In this document: positions 1 through 9,076 of the stretch, one piece after another
Numbering within the stretch: position 1 is the stretch's first letter
How the letters are laid out: each line of letters starts with the position of its first letter
Program-made: the position numbers and the translations under genes
Notes under the pieces: generated by a model
Database searches by the model: none
Told to the model about the DNA's origin: nothing
What the model saw: the letters and a program-made list of their open reading frames with translations, nothing else
Assembly: GCA_019637645.1 (NCBI GenBank)
Contig: JAHBVH010000032.1
Span: forward strand, 27,006-91,005
Reading direction: 5' to 3'
Source: Caldilineaceae bacterium
GTDB taxonomy: Bacteria > Chloroflexota > Anaerolineae > Caldilineales > Caldilineaceae
DNA: 64,000 nucleotides

Positions 1-562
1 GGCACCGCTGATGAAGTTAGCCATTCATTTTGGCAGTCAGCTAGCCCACCCGGCTATGCTCTGTAATGATTGGCTGGTTGAATGGCCGTTAGCGAGTGAA
101 CAGGGCATGGATGACCGCGGTGACCTTGCTTTGCGCACACGCGTTGCTATGCTCGGTGCTTTTGGCATTAGTTCGCCATTGGAACGGTGGTCAGCTAGCG
201 ACCGCGCCACGGTGCAAACTCAGGTTGCGTGGTATCGCCGCCACATCCGCACAGTGATTCAGGCGGGCGATCAATATTTGTTGACCGCGGCCCCGCCCTT
301 GGACGGCCAGGGCGATTGGGCAGCAATCTGGTATGTGACAAAAGATGCACAGTATGGGGTCCTCTTTGTCTTTCGGCTGGCTAGCCCACAGGCAACCCAG
401 GAATGGGTATTGCCCGGCTTAGATCCACAGGCCCAGTATCGCCTAATGAGCCCGGATGGAGAGCCGCGCGTTGTGCCTGGCCGTACTTTTGCTACCGGTT
501 TTGCCGTTGCTATGCCAACGACATACCGCTCCGCACTCTTCGTTGTTGAACAACTCCGATAA
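1..562 (+). CDS. alpha-galactosidase (GH36), C-terminal part
   Basis: The reading frame is open from the window edge, so the gene is cut at its 5' end; about 186 residues are visible. The stretch DRGDLALRTRVAMLGAFGIS, followed shortly by a LERWSASDRATV segment, resembles the end of the catalytic barrel of GH36/melibiase-type alpha-galactosidases. The rest (roughly residues 100-183) looks like the C-terminal beta-sandwich of that family. These enzymes release terminal alpha-linked galactose from oligosaccharides such as melibiose or raffinose. No signal peptide can be judged because the N-terminus is missing. It lies just upstream of a sugar ABC importer on the same strand, which fits intracellular hydrolysis of an imported galactoside. 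Catalytic residues are outside the window, so the assignment rests on the tail only. Confidence 0.7.
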   Translation, partial: APLMKLAIHFGSQLAHPAMLCNDWLVEWPLASEQGMDDRGDLALRTRVAMLGAFGISSPLERWSASDRATVQTQVAWYRRHIRTVIQAGDQYLLTAAPPLDGQGDWAAIWYVTKDAQYGVLFVFRLASPQATQEWVLPGLDPQAQYRLMSPDGEPRVVPGRTFATGFAVAMPTTYRSALFVVEQLR

Positions 563-658
563 GCTTTCTACTCATCTGGTAAAAGGAAGCAAAGCTACCC
601 CGTAACTTCACTTTTTTGATGAGCCAACCATTTATTTTGTACTTTGGAGGAGAAAATT

Positions 659-2014
659 ATGATCACGCATAAGCTCTTGAGCCGCCGCAATTTCTTGCGC
701 GCTTCCGCTGGGGTAGCCACCGTGGCTGCTCTGGCGGCTTGCGCACCAGCTGCCCCGAGCACGGGCAGCAGCGAAGGGGGCGAGGCGGCTTCTGGCGAAG
801 GCACTACCATTGCCTATTGGACCTTCTGGGCTGATCGCTGGGGTGAATTCCAGCAGAAGATTGTGGACGAATATAATGCCACTAGCACCGATGGCATTCA
901 GGTGGAAATGCTGATTGTGCCGTGGGGCGACCTCTCCACCAAATTGCTCACCGCCGTTGCCGCTGGCAACCCGCCGGATTTCACGATCATTGGACGTGGC
1001 GAAGTCGTGGAGTGGGCCGTGCGCGAGGGGATCTTGCCGCTGGATGATTATATTGCGGCCTCAGATGAAACCAAGCCCGAAGATTGGTTTGATGTGGCGT
1101 GGACCGAATGTCTGTGGCAAGGAAAAGCCTTTGCCCAGCCTTTTGAAAGTGGCACTTACGCCGCTTGGTATCACAAAGGGCTGTTTGAGGAGGCCGGTCT
1201 TGACCCCAACAGCCCACCGCTCACTTGGGCCGATGTTGATGCCGCCGCCGATAAGCTGACCAAAGGTGATCCGACCGCTGGCTATACCACTATCGGCTTT
1301 GTGCCCTGGAATTCGCGGGCCGACCTGTTGGGGTGGCTCTCTGGTGGTGAATGGTACGACGAGGCTACCCAGCAGATCACCGCTACGACACCAGAAAATA
1401 TTGCAGCCTTTGAATGGGTGAAGCAATATGCCGATAAATACAATGGCGAGACCTTGGATCGCTTCCTGCAGGGGTTAGGTGGTGGTGACACGACCGACGA
1501 TCCCTTCTACCGGGGCCAAATTGCGATGAGCTGGCGAGGTAGCTGGTCACTTTCCGCGAAGCAAGAGTATGCCGCCGACGTTCCCTTTGGGGTCTACCCG
1601 TTGCCCTATCGCGCCGACGCAGGCAATGACAGCATTAACCAAGGCTCGGCGTGTGTTCTGCCCAAAGGTTCGTCCCAACCGGAACCGGCCTATAAATTCC
1701 TCACCTATATGTCAATTCAAGGTATTGCTCAGTGGGTACCTGTCGCGGCTGATATGGTTTCGCGCAAAGATCAGACTGAGATCTACCCCACTGTGTTGCC
1801 CGACAATGAGGAATTCCGGGGCTACTGGCAGATCTACAATGATGCCTTGGCCTATGCCCACCACGAACCGGCGATGCCCGTCCGTCGCTTCTGGGGTGAT
1901 CAACTAAATGCTGCGATTGAATCCGTATCGCGTGGCGAAAAGAGCCCTGAACAAGCGCTCCAAGACGCCCAATCTACCGCTCAAGCTGAGTTGGATAAGG
2001 CGTTGGGTAAGTAG
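659..2014 (+). CDS. sugar ABC transporter substrate-binding lipoprotein (family 1)
   Basis: A 451-residue binding protein that should capture a sugar outside the membrane and deliver it to the two permeases downstream. The N-terminus carries a twin-arginine motif (SRRNFLR) followed by a hydrophobic stretch and a lipobox ending in LAAC, so it is predicted to be Tat-exported and lipid-anchored. The body (TIAYWTFWADRW near the start; NPPDFTIIGRGE) matches family 1 extracellular solute-binding proteins. The ATG at 659 is preferred over an in-frame TTG at 644, because the purine-rich GGAGGAG ribosome-binding site lies at 646-652, between the two. A strong hairpin follows the gene before the permeases. 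The substrate is inferred as an alpha-galactoside from the adjacent GH36 enzyme. Confidence 0.9.
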   Translation: MITHKLLSRRNFLRASAGVATVAALAACAPAAPSTGSSEGGEAASGEGTTIAYWTFWADRWGEFQQKIVDEYNATSTDGIQVEMLIVPWGDLSTKLLTAVAAGNPPDFTIIGRGEVVEWAVREGILPLDDYIAASDETKPEDWFDVAWTECLWQGKAFAQPFESGTYAAWYHKGLFEEAGLDPNSPPLTWADVDAAADKLTKGDPTAGYTTIGFVPWNSRADLLGWLSGGEWYDEATQQITATTPENIAAFEWVKQYADKYNGETLDRFLQGLGGGDTTDDPFYRGQIAMSWRGSWSLSAKQEYAADVPFGVYPLPYRADAGNDSINQGSACVLPKGSSQPEPAYKFLTYMSIQGIAQWVPVAADMVSRKDQTEIYPTVLPDNEEFRGYWQIYNDALAYAHHEPAMPVRRFWGDQLNAAIESVSRGEKSPEQALQDAQSTAQAELDKALGK

Positions 2015-2053
2015 TAGGGTTAGAAGTCAGAGTACGGAAGACAGAAGACAGAA

Positions 2054-2084
2054 GACAGAAGTCAGAAAATCTCTGACTTCTGTC
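2054..2084 (+). promoter_or_regulatory. intercistronic hairpin after the binding-protein gene
   Basis: A perfect 13-bp stem (GACAGAAGTCAGA at 2054-2066 against 2072-2084) with a 5-nt loop lies 40 bases after the binding-protein stop codon and before the permease gene. No T-run follows, so a complete intrinsic terminator is unlikely. The position suits partial termination or 3'-end protection, which would make more binding protein than permease. The stem grows out of a GAAGACA tandem repeat at about 2037-2060. Confidence 0.55.
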
Positions 2085-2128
2085 CTCGTGGGTTGATATT
2101 GATAGTAGGGTAATGGTAGGTACAAACT

Positions 2129-3079
2129 ATGGCAACGATAGCAGGCAGAGCGGGACCGCGTCCAACGCCACGGCGTCGATGGTGGCCTTCGCGACAGGTA
2201 GTTCATGATAATTTGATCGGCTATCTCTTTTTTTCACCCTGGCTGATTGGGTTGGTGCTTTTTAATATTTTTCCCATTCTCTCCGCGGTCTATTACAGTT
2301 TTACCGAATATTCGGTGCTGCAACCGCCGCGGTGGGTTGGCCTCAATAATTTCAATGAAATGTTCTATGTGGATGAGCTCTTTTGGAAGGCTGTCTATAA
2401 TACGCTGTATTATGCGATCTTCTCGGTGCCCTTAGGGCTTCTCTTTGCCATTGTGCTGGCCATGCTGCTCAATTACAAGGTTTGGGGCTTGGCCTTTTTC
2501 CGGGCAACCTTTTTCCTGCCTTCGATTGTGCCAGGGGTGGCGGCCGCCGTGGTCTGGGCTTGGATCCTCAACCCTGAATATGGCTTGGTTAACGACATGC
2601 TTGCGCGCTTCGGCTTGCCGGGCCCGCCCTGGCTGACGAGTGAGGTTTGGTCAAAGCCCGCCTTTATTTTGATGAGTTTATGGGGGATCGGCTCAACCGC
2701 GATCATCTTTTTGGCCGCCCTCCAAGATATTCCGCAGCATCTGTACGAAGCAGCCGAGATCGACGGCGCCAATCTTTTTCATCGTGCCCGTTTTGTCACG
2801 CTGCCGATGTTGACACCAGCCATCTTTTTTAACTTGATCATGGGCGTGATCGGTGCGTTGCAGATTTTTACACAGGTCTATGTTATCTCCGATGGTGGGC
2901 CTTTGTGGTCTACCCTCTTCTATGTTTTCTATCTCTATCGTCAGGGCTTCCAATACTTCAATATGGGCTATGCTTCGGCTCTTTCGTTGGTCTTATTTGT
3001 GATCACCCTGATCTTTACCTTAATTCTGATGCTGACCTCCAGGCGTTGGGTCTATTACGAAGGAGCGCAAGCGCGCTAA
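2129..3079 (+). CDS. sugar ABC transporter permease (MalF/UgpA-like)
   Basis: A 316-residue integral membrane protein with about six hydrophobic segments, beginning near residue 28 (LIGYLFFSPWLIGLVLF). The cytoplasmic coupling loop reads EAAEIDGANLFHRARFVTLP, the EAA motif that contacts the ATPase. It would form one half of the transmembrane channel of a CUT1-type carbohydrate importer, paired with the next gene. No ATP-binding subunit is encoded in this cluster. Importers of this class often share a MsmK-type ATPase encoded elsewhere. Confidence 0.92.
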   Translation: MATIAGRAGPRPTPRRRWWPSRQVVHDNLIGYLFFSPWLIGLVLFNIFPILSAVYYSFTEYSVLQPPRWVGLNNFNEMFYVDELFWKAVYNTLYYAIFSVPLGLLFAIVLAMLLNYKVWGLAFFRATFFLPSIVPGVAAAVVWAWILNPEYGLVNDMLARFGLPGPPWLTSEVWSKPAFILMSLWGIGSTAIIFLAALQDIPQHLYEAAEIDGANLFHRARFVTLPMLTPAIFFNLIMGVIGALQIFTQVYVISDGGPLWSTLFYVFYLYRQGFQYFNMGYASALSLVLFVITLIFTLILMLTSRRWVYYEGAQAR

Positions 3080-3142
3080 CCGTAGCGGCCCTGTCACGGT
3101 TATCCGGTGACGACCGCCATGCATGAGAAGGAGTTGGATTGG

Positions 3143-4030
3143 ATGACAACCATCAATCGACCGCTGTCGAATGGGGTGAAGCTATGGCAAAGCAAACGTG
3201 GCCTAACCCTCTTGAATAAAACCGTTACTTTTTTGATTCTATTGAGCGTTGCCCTGCTCTTTTTGATGCCGCTCTTCTGGATGATCAGCACTTCACTCAA
3301 GCCGAAAGATCAGATCTTTGCCTATCCGCTGATCTGGTTGCCTGATCCGCCCCAATGGGCCAATTATGCCAAAGCGCTGAATAACCCGTCTTTTAAGTTT
3401 CTGCTCTTTCTGCAGAATAGTCTCTACTACGCGGTGACCGCCACCATTGGTACTGTGATCTCCTGTGCTTTGGTGGCCTATGCCTTTGCGCGCCTGCGCT
3501 GGTGGGGCCGTGATTTCTGGTTTGTCGTTACCCTGAGCTCGATGATGATCCCGGGCCCTGTGGTGCTGATTCCCCTTTTTCTGATCTTCAAAGATATTGG
3601 ATGGGTTGGTTCCTTTAAGCCGCTGATTGTCCCGGCCTTTCTCGGATCGCCTTTCTTTATCTTTCTGCTGCGTCAGTTCTTTTTGACCATTCCCATGGAC
3701 CTTTCCGACGCGGCGCGGATCGACGGCGCAAGTGATTTGGGCATCTTCTGGCGGGTCATTCTGCCCTTGACCCAACCGGCCCTGACCACTGTCGCGCTTT
3801 TCGCCTTTTTGGGTTGTTGGAATGACTTTTTGGGGCCGTTGATCTTTCTCAATGACGGCAATAAATATACCCTAGCCGTTGGCCTAGCGGCCTTTCGCGG
3901 ACAATATCGTACCCAGTGGGATCTGATGATGGCGGCGGCTACGGTGATTACCCTGCCCATCGTTGTCATCTTTTTCTTTGCGCAACAGCGCTTTATTCAA
4001 GGGATTACCTTGACAGGAATGAAGGGATAA
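3143..4030 (+). CDS. sugar ABC transporter permease (MalG/UgpE-like)
   Basis: The 295-residue partner permease of the carbohydrate importer. Hydrophobic segments start at about residue 28, and the EAA loop reads DAARIDGASDLGIFWRVILP. The protein ends in the FIQGITLTGMKG tail common in this family. Start choice: in-frame GTG 3107 and ATG 3119 lie upstream, but ATG 3143 has an AGAAGGAG sequence 9 bases before it. The stop codon is 4 bases before the next gene, indicating one operon with the dioxygenase. Confidence 0.9.
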   Translation: MTTINRPLSNGVKLWQSKRGLTLLNKTVTFLILLSVALLFLMPLFWMISTSLKPKDQIFAYPLIWLPDPPQWANYAKALNNPSFKFLLFLQNSLYYAVTATIGTVISCALVAYAFARLRWWGRDFWFVVTLSSMMIPGPVVLIPLFLIFKDIGWVGSFKPLIVPAFLGSPFFIFLLRQFFLTIPMDLSDAARIDGASDLGIFWRVILPLTQPALTTVALFAFLGCWNDFLGPLIFLNDGNKYTLAVGLAAFRGQYRTQWDLMMAAATVITLPIVVIFFFAQQRFIQGITLTGMKG

Positions 4031-4034
4031 ACGT

Positions 4035-4916
4035 ATGCAAATGAATGAGTCTACACCCAATACCGCGCGCCCATTTCCCGCGCTCACACCAGCACAGCGG
4101 CTCCACCTCGACATTTATGGCTATGTCATTGTGGAAAATACCCTAACGGCTGATGAAGTGGGGTCGATTAAAGAAGCATTGCAAAAGCTTAAACGCGATC
4201 TGATGGCTACCCCTGATCCAGCGAATGCCGTTGTGCGTGGCGCGCGTTTCTCCACCTACAAGCCCAATCACGTTCATTTTGCCCACATTGTCGAGGCCGA
4301 CCCCGCCATTTTAGCCTATTTGACCCATCCCCGGATGGTGGCAATGGCCGAAGAATTTGTGGGTGGTTCGGTCCGGTTGGAAGAGTCGGAAGCGATTATC
4401 AATACCCGTTCGCCCGATTTTGACCCCAATGCACCGCGTCGCTTTGGCTTTCATACGGGTACCCGCCCCGATATCGGCACCTATACCGAAAATGGGCTCT
4501 TCCACTGTAACTTTGTCAAGGCCCTGACGACGCTAACCGATCTCGGTCCTGATGATGGTGGTACGGTGGTCGTTGCTGGCAGCCACAAGATCAAGGCACC
4601 TCAGCAGCAGGTCATTGCCTGTGCCTATGAAGATCCATCCTTGATCCATCAATTTATTGCGCCAGCGGGCTCAACCCTTCTCTTTGCCGAATCGTTGATC
4701 CATGCAACGGGGCAGCTGCGCAGCGACAAGGAGCGGGTCATCATCATTGGCGGTTACACCCCGCCCATGTTCCGGGCATGGCCGGGCCAGGAACCCAGCC
4801 AAGCCTTTATTGACAATCTGCCCGAAGTCTACAAACCCCTGATCGGGGCCACGGCTAGCTGGCATTGGGAGCAGCGCTACCGCACCCTCGACATGCCATC
4901 GGCCTTTAATAACTGA
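4035..4916 (+). CDS. phytanoyl-CoA dioxygenase (PhyH) family protein
   Basis: A 293-residue protein resembling the PhyH family of Fe(II)/2-oxoglutarate oxygenases. The signature half is DLGPDDGGTVVVAGSHK (about residues 172-188), followed later by an LIHATG segment and a conserved Arg that in this family bind iron and 2-oxoglutarate. The usual HxD pair is not obvious: the equivalent region reads FHTG and then FHCN. The iron site may therefore follow the variant seen in other bacterial PhyH subfamilies, or be altered. The substrate is unknown. Tight coupling to the sugar permease (4-base gap) suggests a role connected with the imported compound, but this is inference. Confidence 0.8.
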   Translation: MQMNESTPNTARPFPALTPAQRLHLDIYGYVIVENTLTADEVGSIKEALQKLKRDLMATPDPANAVVRGARFSTYKPNHVHFAHIVEADPAILAYLTHPRMVAMAEEFVGGSVRLEESEAIINTRSPDFDPNAPRRFGFHTGTRPDIGTYTENGLFHCNFVKALTTLTDLGPDDGGTVVVAGSHKIKAPQQQVIACAYEDPSLIHQFIAPAGSTLLFAESLIHATGQLRSDKERVIIIGGYTPPMFRAWPGQEPSQAFIDNLPEVYKPLIGATASWHWEQRYRTLDMPSAFNN

Positions 4917-4941
4917 CAAATAATCATTGACAATTGACATA

Positions 4942-5022
4942 GGACTTACGCAGTTGGTTGGGTAATTAGAGACCTGACAGGGTTTTCCAAACCTGTCAGG
5001 TCTGGCCCAAGGGCGTAACTCC
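4942..5022. repeat. dispersed palindromic repeat, copy 1
   Basis: Core arms AGACCTGACAGG (4970-4981) and CCTGTCAGGTCT (4992-5003) form a 12-bp stem. They are flanked by degraded outer arms related to GTTACGC and CTTGG (4945-4957 and 5006-5020). It lies between two convergent genes. At least eight related elements occur in other gaps of this window. Confidence 0.75.
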
Positions 5023-5031
5023 GATTGTTAA

Positions 5032-6399
5032 TTATTCTTTCCCGAGCCGCTCTAGCAACAGGCAATAGGCTTTCTGGCCCCGCTCGAAATTATGCAGCCG
5101 GAAGAACTCATTGGGTGAGTGCTGTTTTTCGTCATTGAGGGCAAAGGCAAAGTTGACGGTATAGACGCCAAGCACCTTCTGGAACAGACTACAAAAGGGA
5201 ATACTCCCACCAGAGCGCACATACAGCGGCTCTTCCTCGTACAACTCCAGATGAACATCGCGTGCTGCCAAATTGCCAGGGTGATCGACGGGCATCAGGT
5301 AGGGATCGGCTTTGTTGGCCCCTACGTTGACATTGACTACTACCCCAGGTGGCGTATGTTTGCGAATATGGGTGGTCAGCAATTCGGCAATCTCTTCTGG
5401 CTTTTGGTCGGCGACGAGGCGGCAGGTGATCTTGGCATGGGCTTCGCTCGGGAGCACCGTCTTGGTGCCAATGCCTTGAAAGCCACCCCAAATGCCATTG
5501 ATTTCCAGCGTTGGGCGCGCCCAGATGCGTTCTAGAGTGCTGTATCCTGGCTCCCCATAGGTGGCGTCCACGTCCACGCGCTCCATAAAGGCCGTATCAT
5601 CATGGGGAACTGCCGCAATGTGGGCGCGGTCTGCCGCGTTGAGCGGGCGGACACGATCGTAGAAGCCTTCGACCAAGATTTTGCCATCGACACTGCGCAT
5701 AGAATCCAAAATTTGCACCAAGGCATGAATCGGGTTGGCAATCGCCCCCCCATACATCCCCGAATGGACATCGACATCGGGCCCGCGCACATCAATTTGG
5801 AGCGCGGCTAGGCCACGCAAGCCGACCGTCAATTCGGGCTGGGTATCGCTATACTGCCCACCATCCGAGCTGACGACCATATCGCAGGTAAACTTGGCTT
5901 GGTTGGCTTCTACAAAAGGGGGCAGCGTCGGGCTGCCGATCTCTTCTTGTCCTTCAAAGAAATATTTGATATTGAGCGGCAACTTGCCTTCGCTCTGTAG
6001 GAGCGCCTCGGTGGCGAGGATAGGCGTGAGCATGTTGCCCTTGTCATCGTTGGCCCCGCGAGCATAGACCCGCCCCGCTTTGATGACCGGCTCAAAAGGT
6101 GGGCTCTCCCACAATTCCAGCGGATCAACCGGCTGCACATCAAAGTGCCCATAGATCATCACCGTGGGCTTGCCGGGGGCATGTAGCCAATCCCCATAGA
6201 CAACGGGATGCCCTGCGGTCTCCATGATCTCCACGTGTTCAATCCCCGCGGCCCGCATCCGGTCCGCCACCCATTCCCCGGCTTTGCGTACATCACCGGC
6301 ATTTTCGGGCAAACTGGAAATGCTGGGAATGCGGAGAAAATCCAGCAGCTCATCCAAAAAACGTGCTTTGTTATCGGCTAAGTAATTCTGCCAACTCAT
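5032..6399 (-). CDS. M20 family metallopeptidase (dipeptidase)
   Basis: A 455-residue cytosolic zinc peptidase of the M20 CNDP/ArgE/DapE group, expected to hydrolyse dipeptides or N-acyl amino acids. Metal-site motifs are visible: IYGHFDVQPVDP (His and Asp), ARGANDDKGN (bridging Asp), EGQEEIGS (catalytic and ligand Glu pair) and SSDGGQYSD. The dimerisation domain sits between residues about 200 and 330. ATG 6399 is preferred over a start at 6462 because AAGGAT lies 5 bases upstream and the protein then begins at the family's usual MSWQNYL position. It follows fmdB on the same strand, with palindrome copy 2 between them. Confidence 0.9.
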   Translation of the reverse strand: MSWQNYLADNKARFLDELLDFLRIPSISSLPENAGDVRKAGEWVADRMRAAGIEHVEIMETAGHPVVYGDWLHAPGKPTVMIYGHFDVQPVDPLELWESPPFEPVIKAGRVYARGANDDKGNMLTPILATEALLQSEGKLPLNIKYFFEGQEEIGSPTLPPFVEANQAKFTCDMVVSSDGGQYSDTQPELTVGLRGLAALQIDVRGPDVDVHSGMYGGAIANPIHALVQILDSMRSVDGKILVEGFYDRVRPLNAADRAHIAAVPHDDTAFMERVDVDATYGEPGYSTLERIWARPTLEINGIWGGFQGIGTKTVLPSEAHAKITCRLVADQKPEEIAELLTTHIRKHTPPGVVVNVNVGANKADPYLMPVDHPGNLAARDVHLELYEEEPLYVRSGGSIPFCSLFQKVLGVYTVNFAFALNDEKQHSPNEFFRLHNFERGQKAYCLLLERLGKE

Positions 6400-6462
6400 A
6401 CAACATCCTTCTTTTAATCGAGCAGACTGAGAACCTACATCCCAAGATTGGTCCATCACCAA

Positions 6463-6495
6463 AAACTTGACAGGTTTTCAAAACCTGTCAAGTTT
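6463..6495. repeat. dispersed palindromic repeat, copy 2 (core only)
   Basis: A perfect 16-bp inverted repeat, AAACTTGACAGGTTTT (6463-6478) against 6480-6495, separated by one base. It keeps the TGACAGGTTT core of the family but lacks the outer GTTACGCACTTGG arms. It lies 25 bases downstream of the fmdB stop codon, where it could act as a 3'-end hairpin. Confidence 0.7.
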
Positions 6496-6519
6496 AGTAT
6501 CACCTCATCCCTGGGCGTA

Positions 6520-6756
6520 TTAATTGTGGCAACCACAAGAGCCACCACAGCAGCCGCCGCCCATAGGCATGGCCGAACTCATCGCTGGCATGGCCCCATC
6601 GTTGCCCTTGACCGAGCTGGCAAAGAGCGACAGGACACGTTGGGCCGCGGCCTGTTGACAAGCCGGGCAGGTCGCCGCCTCATCGGCTTTGGGGGCCGGG
6701 CGGAGCTGCTCAAAAGTGCGATTGCAGGTTGGACAAAAATATTCATAAAGCGGCAT
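6520..6756 (-). CDS. FmdB family zinc-ribbon protein
   Basis: A 78-residue protein beginning MPLYEYFCPTCNRTFE, the hallmark N-terminus of the FmdB family, with zinc-ribbon pairs CPTC (about 8-11) and CPAC (about 30-33). A Gly/Cys-rich tail follows (GGGCCGGSCGCHN), which often occurs in this family and could bind a second metal. The biochemical role is not established; the name comes from a putative regulator of formamidase expression. It is 18 bases downstream of the choice-of-anchor B gene on the same strand. AAGGAT lies upstream of the ATG. Confidence 0.9.
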   Translation of the reverse strand: MPLYEYFCPTCNRTFEQLRPAPKADEAATCPACQQAAAQRVLSLFASSVKGNDGAMPAMSSAMPMGGGCCGGSCGCHN

Positions 6757-6774
6757 AAGCAGATATCCTTCTGG

Positions 6775-8958
6775 CTAAGGTTGAACAGCTGGTTGAACGA
6801 ATGATTGGTGTACGAGCGGCAGAAAGATCGCGATCGGTGTGCGAAAGCTCCCGACTGCCGATAACGTGCTGCCACAACGATTGTTAGCTTGTACGCGCCA
6901 GTAGTATGGACGATCATAGGCCAGCGGTGCTGCCAAGGTTAATTCCGGGAAGGTTACCGACGTGGTGTACAGCGCATGGCTAAAGGTTGGCTCATCGGCA
7001 ATTTCGACGGTATAGCTAATCGCATCACTGGCCGACCAACGGAACGTGAGCGGTGTCAGTGTCTCCACGGTCGTTGACAGGGGGGCTGTCAACGTTGGCT
7101 GGCTAGCCGATGTATGGGCTAAATGGACACGGACAATCGTCGTATCGAGGATCGTCCCTTCTGGGCTGACCGCTTCCACAGTGAAGGTATACGGGCTACT
7201 GGCCAAGGTTGAACCGGCCACGGTTAGGGTGCTGCTCGCATGACCCGTCGCCGCCATATCCACCACTGCTGGCATAAAGGTCGCGGTTGCCGTCATGGGC
7301 AACTGCTGGGCGCGTAATGATACCACTTGAGTATACTGATTGCGGGCAGATAGGTCAAATGGTATTTGAAATTGTGTTTCGTTTGCCGTTGGCTCACATA
7401 GATTGACCTCGGCCAGATGTTGGCGAAAGAGTACATCGGCGGGCAAGCGCGGCCTGACCAAAAATAGCCCACGATCCAAGGTGCTGATCGCAACCACCCC
7501 GCTTTGATAAAAGGGATAGGCCGTCCACGCTCCAGATGTGACTACCTCGTCGTTTTCGGGGTAGGTATCAAAGAAACCCGCTTCACTTAATTGGCCTTGG
7601 GTGAGATGTTTGAGATCAAGAATCCGCAACCCTGAGGTGTAGTTGGCTTCGTAGGCATAGGTAGCCGAGATATAGAGATTGTGATCCACCGCGGGCGACG
7701 CGGCAGTATAGGCATCGACAAAACGGGGCGACTCGATATCGCGTACATCAAAGACATAGGTGCGTGTGTTATGATCGCCAAACCATTCATCCATCTCATC
7801 ATCGAGCAAGAAATATTGCTGATCAGGCGTGAGCCACCCTTGGTGCATATACACATTGCCTTCAACGGCAATGGTCGAAAGCCGTGTCGGCTTCGCTTTG
7901 TTGGTAACATCGACGATGGTGAATTGGGCAACACTGGCGTTAAAGCAAAGTTCATGCCCCTGATAGCGTTGGTCCGCTCCTCGGTAGATCACGCATTGGG
8001 TATCATGAATATAGCCATCGCCCGCATAGCAACCCGCGTAGGTGGGGTGCGCGAGGTTCTGAATGTTGACCATGTGGAGCCCCCCTTTGCACGTCTCTCC
8101 ACCAACGGCATAGGCATAGCCGCTCTCTTCATTGATGGCGAGATTATGGGCATCACTAAAGCCAGCGTAGTGGGCGGTTTCGCTGAACAAGAGTGTCGTC
8201 GTGACGCCCGCCGTCACTGTCACGGTCCGTAATTGGCGCAGATCAAAGAGCTGCAACCCATGCCGGTTGTTCTTGTCGGCCACCACAAAGAGATGATCGC
8301 GATAGACCTTGAGGTCGCGCCAAGAGCTACGGACGGCGTGGGTTGGTAGTTTACCCAAATAGCGTGGCAGGGTTGGGGTGCTAATATCCACAAAGGCAAC
8401 GCCATCCCGCGCCCCCACGAGCGCATACTCCTTGCCCGTCTCGGGATCCGTCCAGCCCCACATGTCGTTATTGGTGTCGCCACCAATCGTCGTATGGGGC
8501 AAAAAGGCTAAAAGATCCACATTCTCACAGGGATAGATATTGGCAAAGCCATTGGTGCAAGGGGTGTCAAAGAGCGGTGTGCGGTTAGCCGCCCGGATTG
8601 CGCCCGCGCTGACCAAGGTATCAGCCGGACTTAACCAGCTCTTTGCGTCGGGGGCGCGTGTGGCTTGGGTGTCGGTAAGGGTTTCTGCTGTGCCTAGCGC
8701 GAGGAGACGCGCGCGGGCTAGCCCTTCTTGGGATAATTCACAGGCTTTGGCGGTTGCATAACAAGCCGCCGCAACGGGCGGACTAAAAGGGAAGAGTTCA
8801 TGGGCCCACGCCGGTTGCGCCAGGGACGCCAGCATACCCAACAGGAGGCCAGCCGCGAGCAGCAAGAGAAGGCTAAGTCGCCAGACCCGTTGCGGCTGGG
8901 CTGCCCTAGCTGGATAGTAGCGCCCTACCAAGCGCGGTAAGGAAGCAGATGTTTTCAT
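6775..8958 (-). CDS. secreted choice-of-anchor B family protein
   Basis: A 727-residue exported protein. Residues about 26-52 form a signal peptide (hydrophobic core LSLLLLLAAGLLLGMLASL, then a likely cleavage after AWA). Residues about 130-510 match the choice-of-anchor B domain (CENVDLLAFLPH, DMWGWTDPETGKEYALVG, GVAFVDISTPTLPRYLG), a beta-propeller-like LVIVD-repeat region. The C-terminal third has a fibronectin-type segment (about 610-700). The protein ends FLPLVHQ plus nine residues, similar to the ends of two other secreted proteins in this window. The family is known for variable C-terminal anchors, so this tail may be a sorting signal. Function is unknown. It lies between the protease-repeat gene and fmdB, all on one strand. 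Confidence 0.85.
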   Translation of the reverse strand: MKTSASLPRLVGRYYPARAAQPQRVWRLSLLLLLAAGLLLGMLASLAQPAWAHELFPFSPPVAAACYATAKACELSQEGLARARLLALGTAETLTDTQATRAPDAKSWLSPADTLVSAGAIRAANRTPLFDTPCTNGFANIYPCENVDLLAFLPHTTIGGDTNNDMWGWTDPETGKEYALVGARDGVAFVDISTPTLPRYLGKLPTHAVRSSWRDLKVYRDHLFVVADKNNRHGLQLFDLRQLRTVTVTAGVTTTLLFSETAHYAGFSDAHNLAINEESGYAYAVGGETCKGGLHMVNIQNLAHPTYAGCYAGDGYIHDTQCVIYRGADQRYQGHELCFNASVAQFTIVDVTNKAKPTRLSTIAVEGNVYMHQGWLTPDQQYFLLDDEMDEWFGDHNTRTYVFDVRDIESPRFVDAYTAASPAVDHNLYISATYAYEANYTSGLRILDLKHLTQGQLSEAGFFDTYPENDEVVTSGAWTAYPFYQSGVVAISTLDRGLFLVRPRLPADVLFRQHLAEVNLCEPTANETQFQIPFDLSARNQYTQVVSLRAQQLPMTATATFMPAVVDMAATGHASSTLTVAGSTLASSPYTFTVEAVSPEGTILDTTIVRVHLAHTSASQPTLTAPLSTTVETLTPLTFRWSASDAISYTVEIADEPTFSHALYTTSVTFPELTLAAPLAYDRPYYWRVQANNRCGSTLSAVGSFRTPIAIFLPLVHQSFVQPAVQP

Positions 8959-8985
8959 GCAATATACTTTTCTACTAAAATCAGT

Positions 8986-9045
8986 CGCCGCTTCTGAGCC
9001 TGTGTATCCTGGCCGTGAGGCATATACACAGGCTCAGAAGCGGCG
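8986..9045 (-). terminator. long perfect hairpin after the RCC1-protease gene
   Basis: A perfect 22-bp inverted repeat (8986-9007 against 9024-9045) with a 16-nt loop begins 32 bases after the stop codon of the giant protease gene. On the minus strand no strong T-run follows. It could end transcription weakly or protect the mRNA 3' end, and it separates the two secreted-protein genes. Confidence 0.55.
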
Positions 9046-9076
9046 CTATGGCTTTATCAACAGAAGTTGGCGAAGC

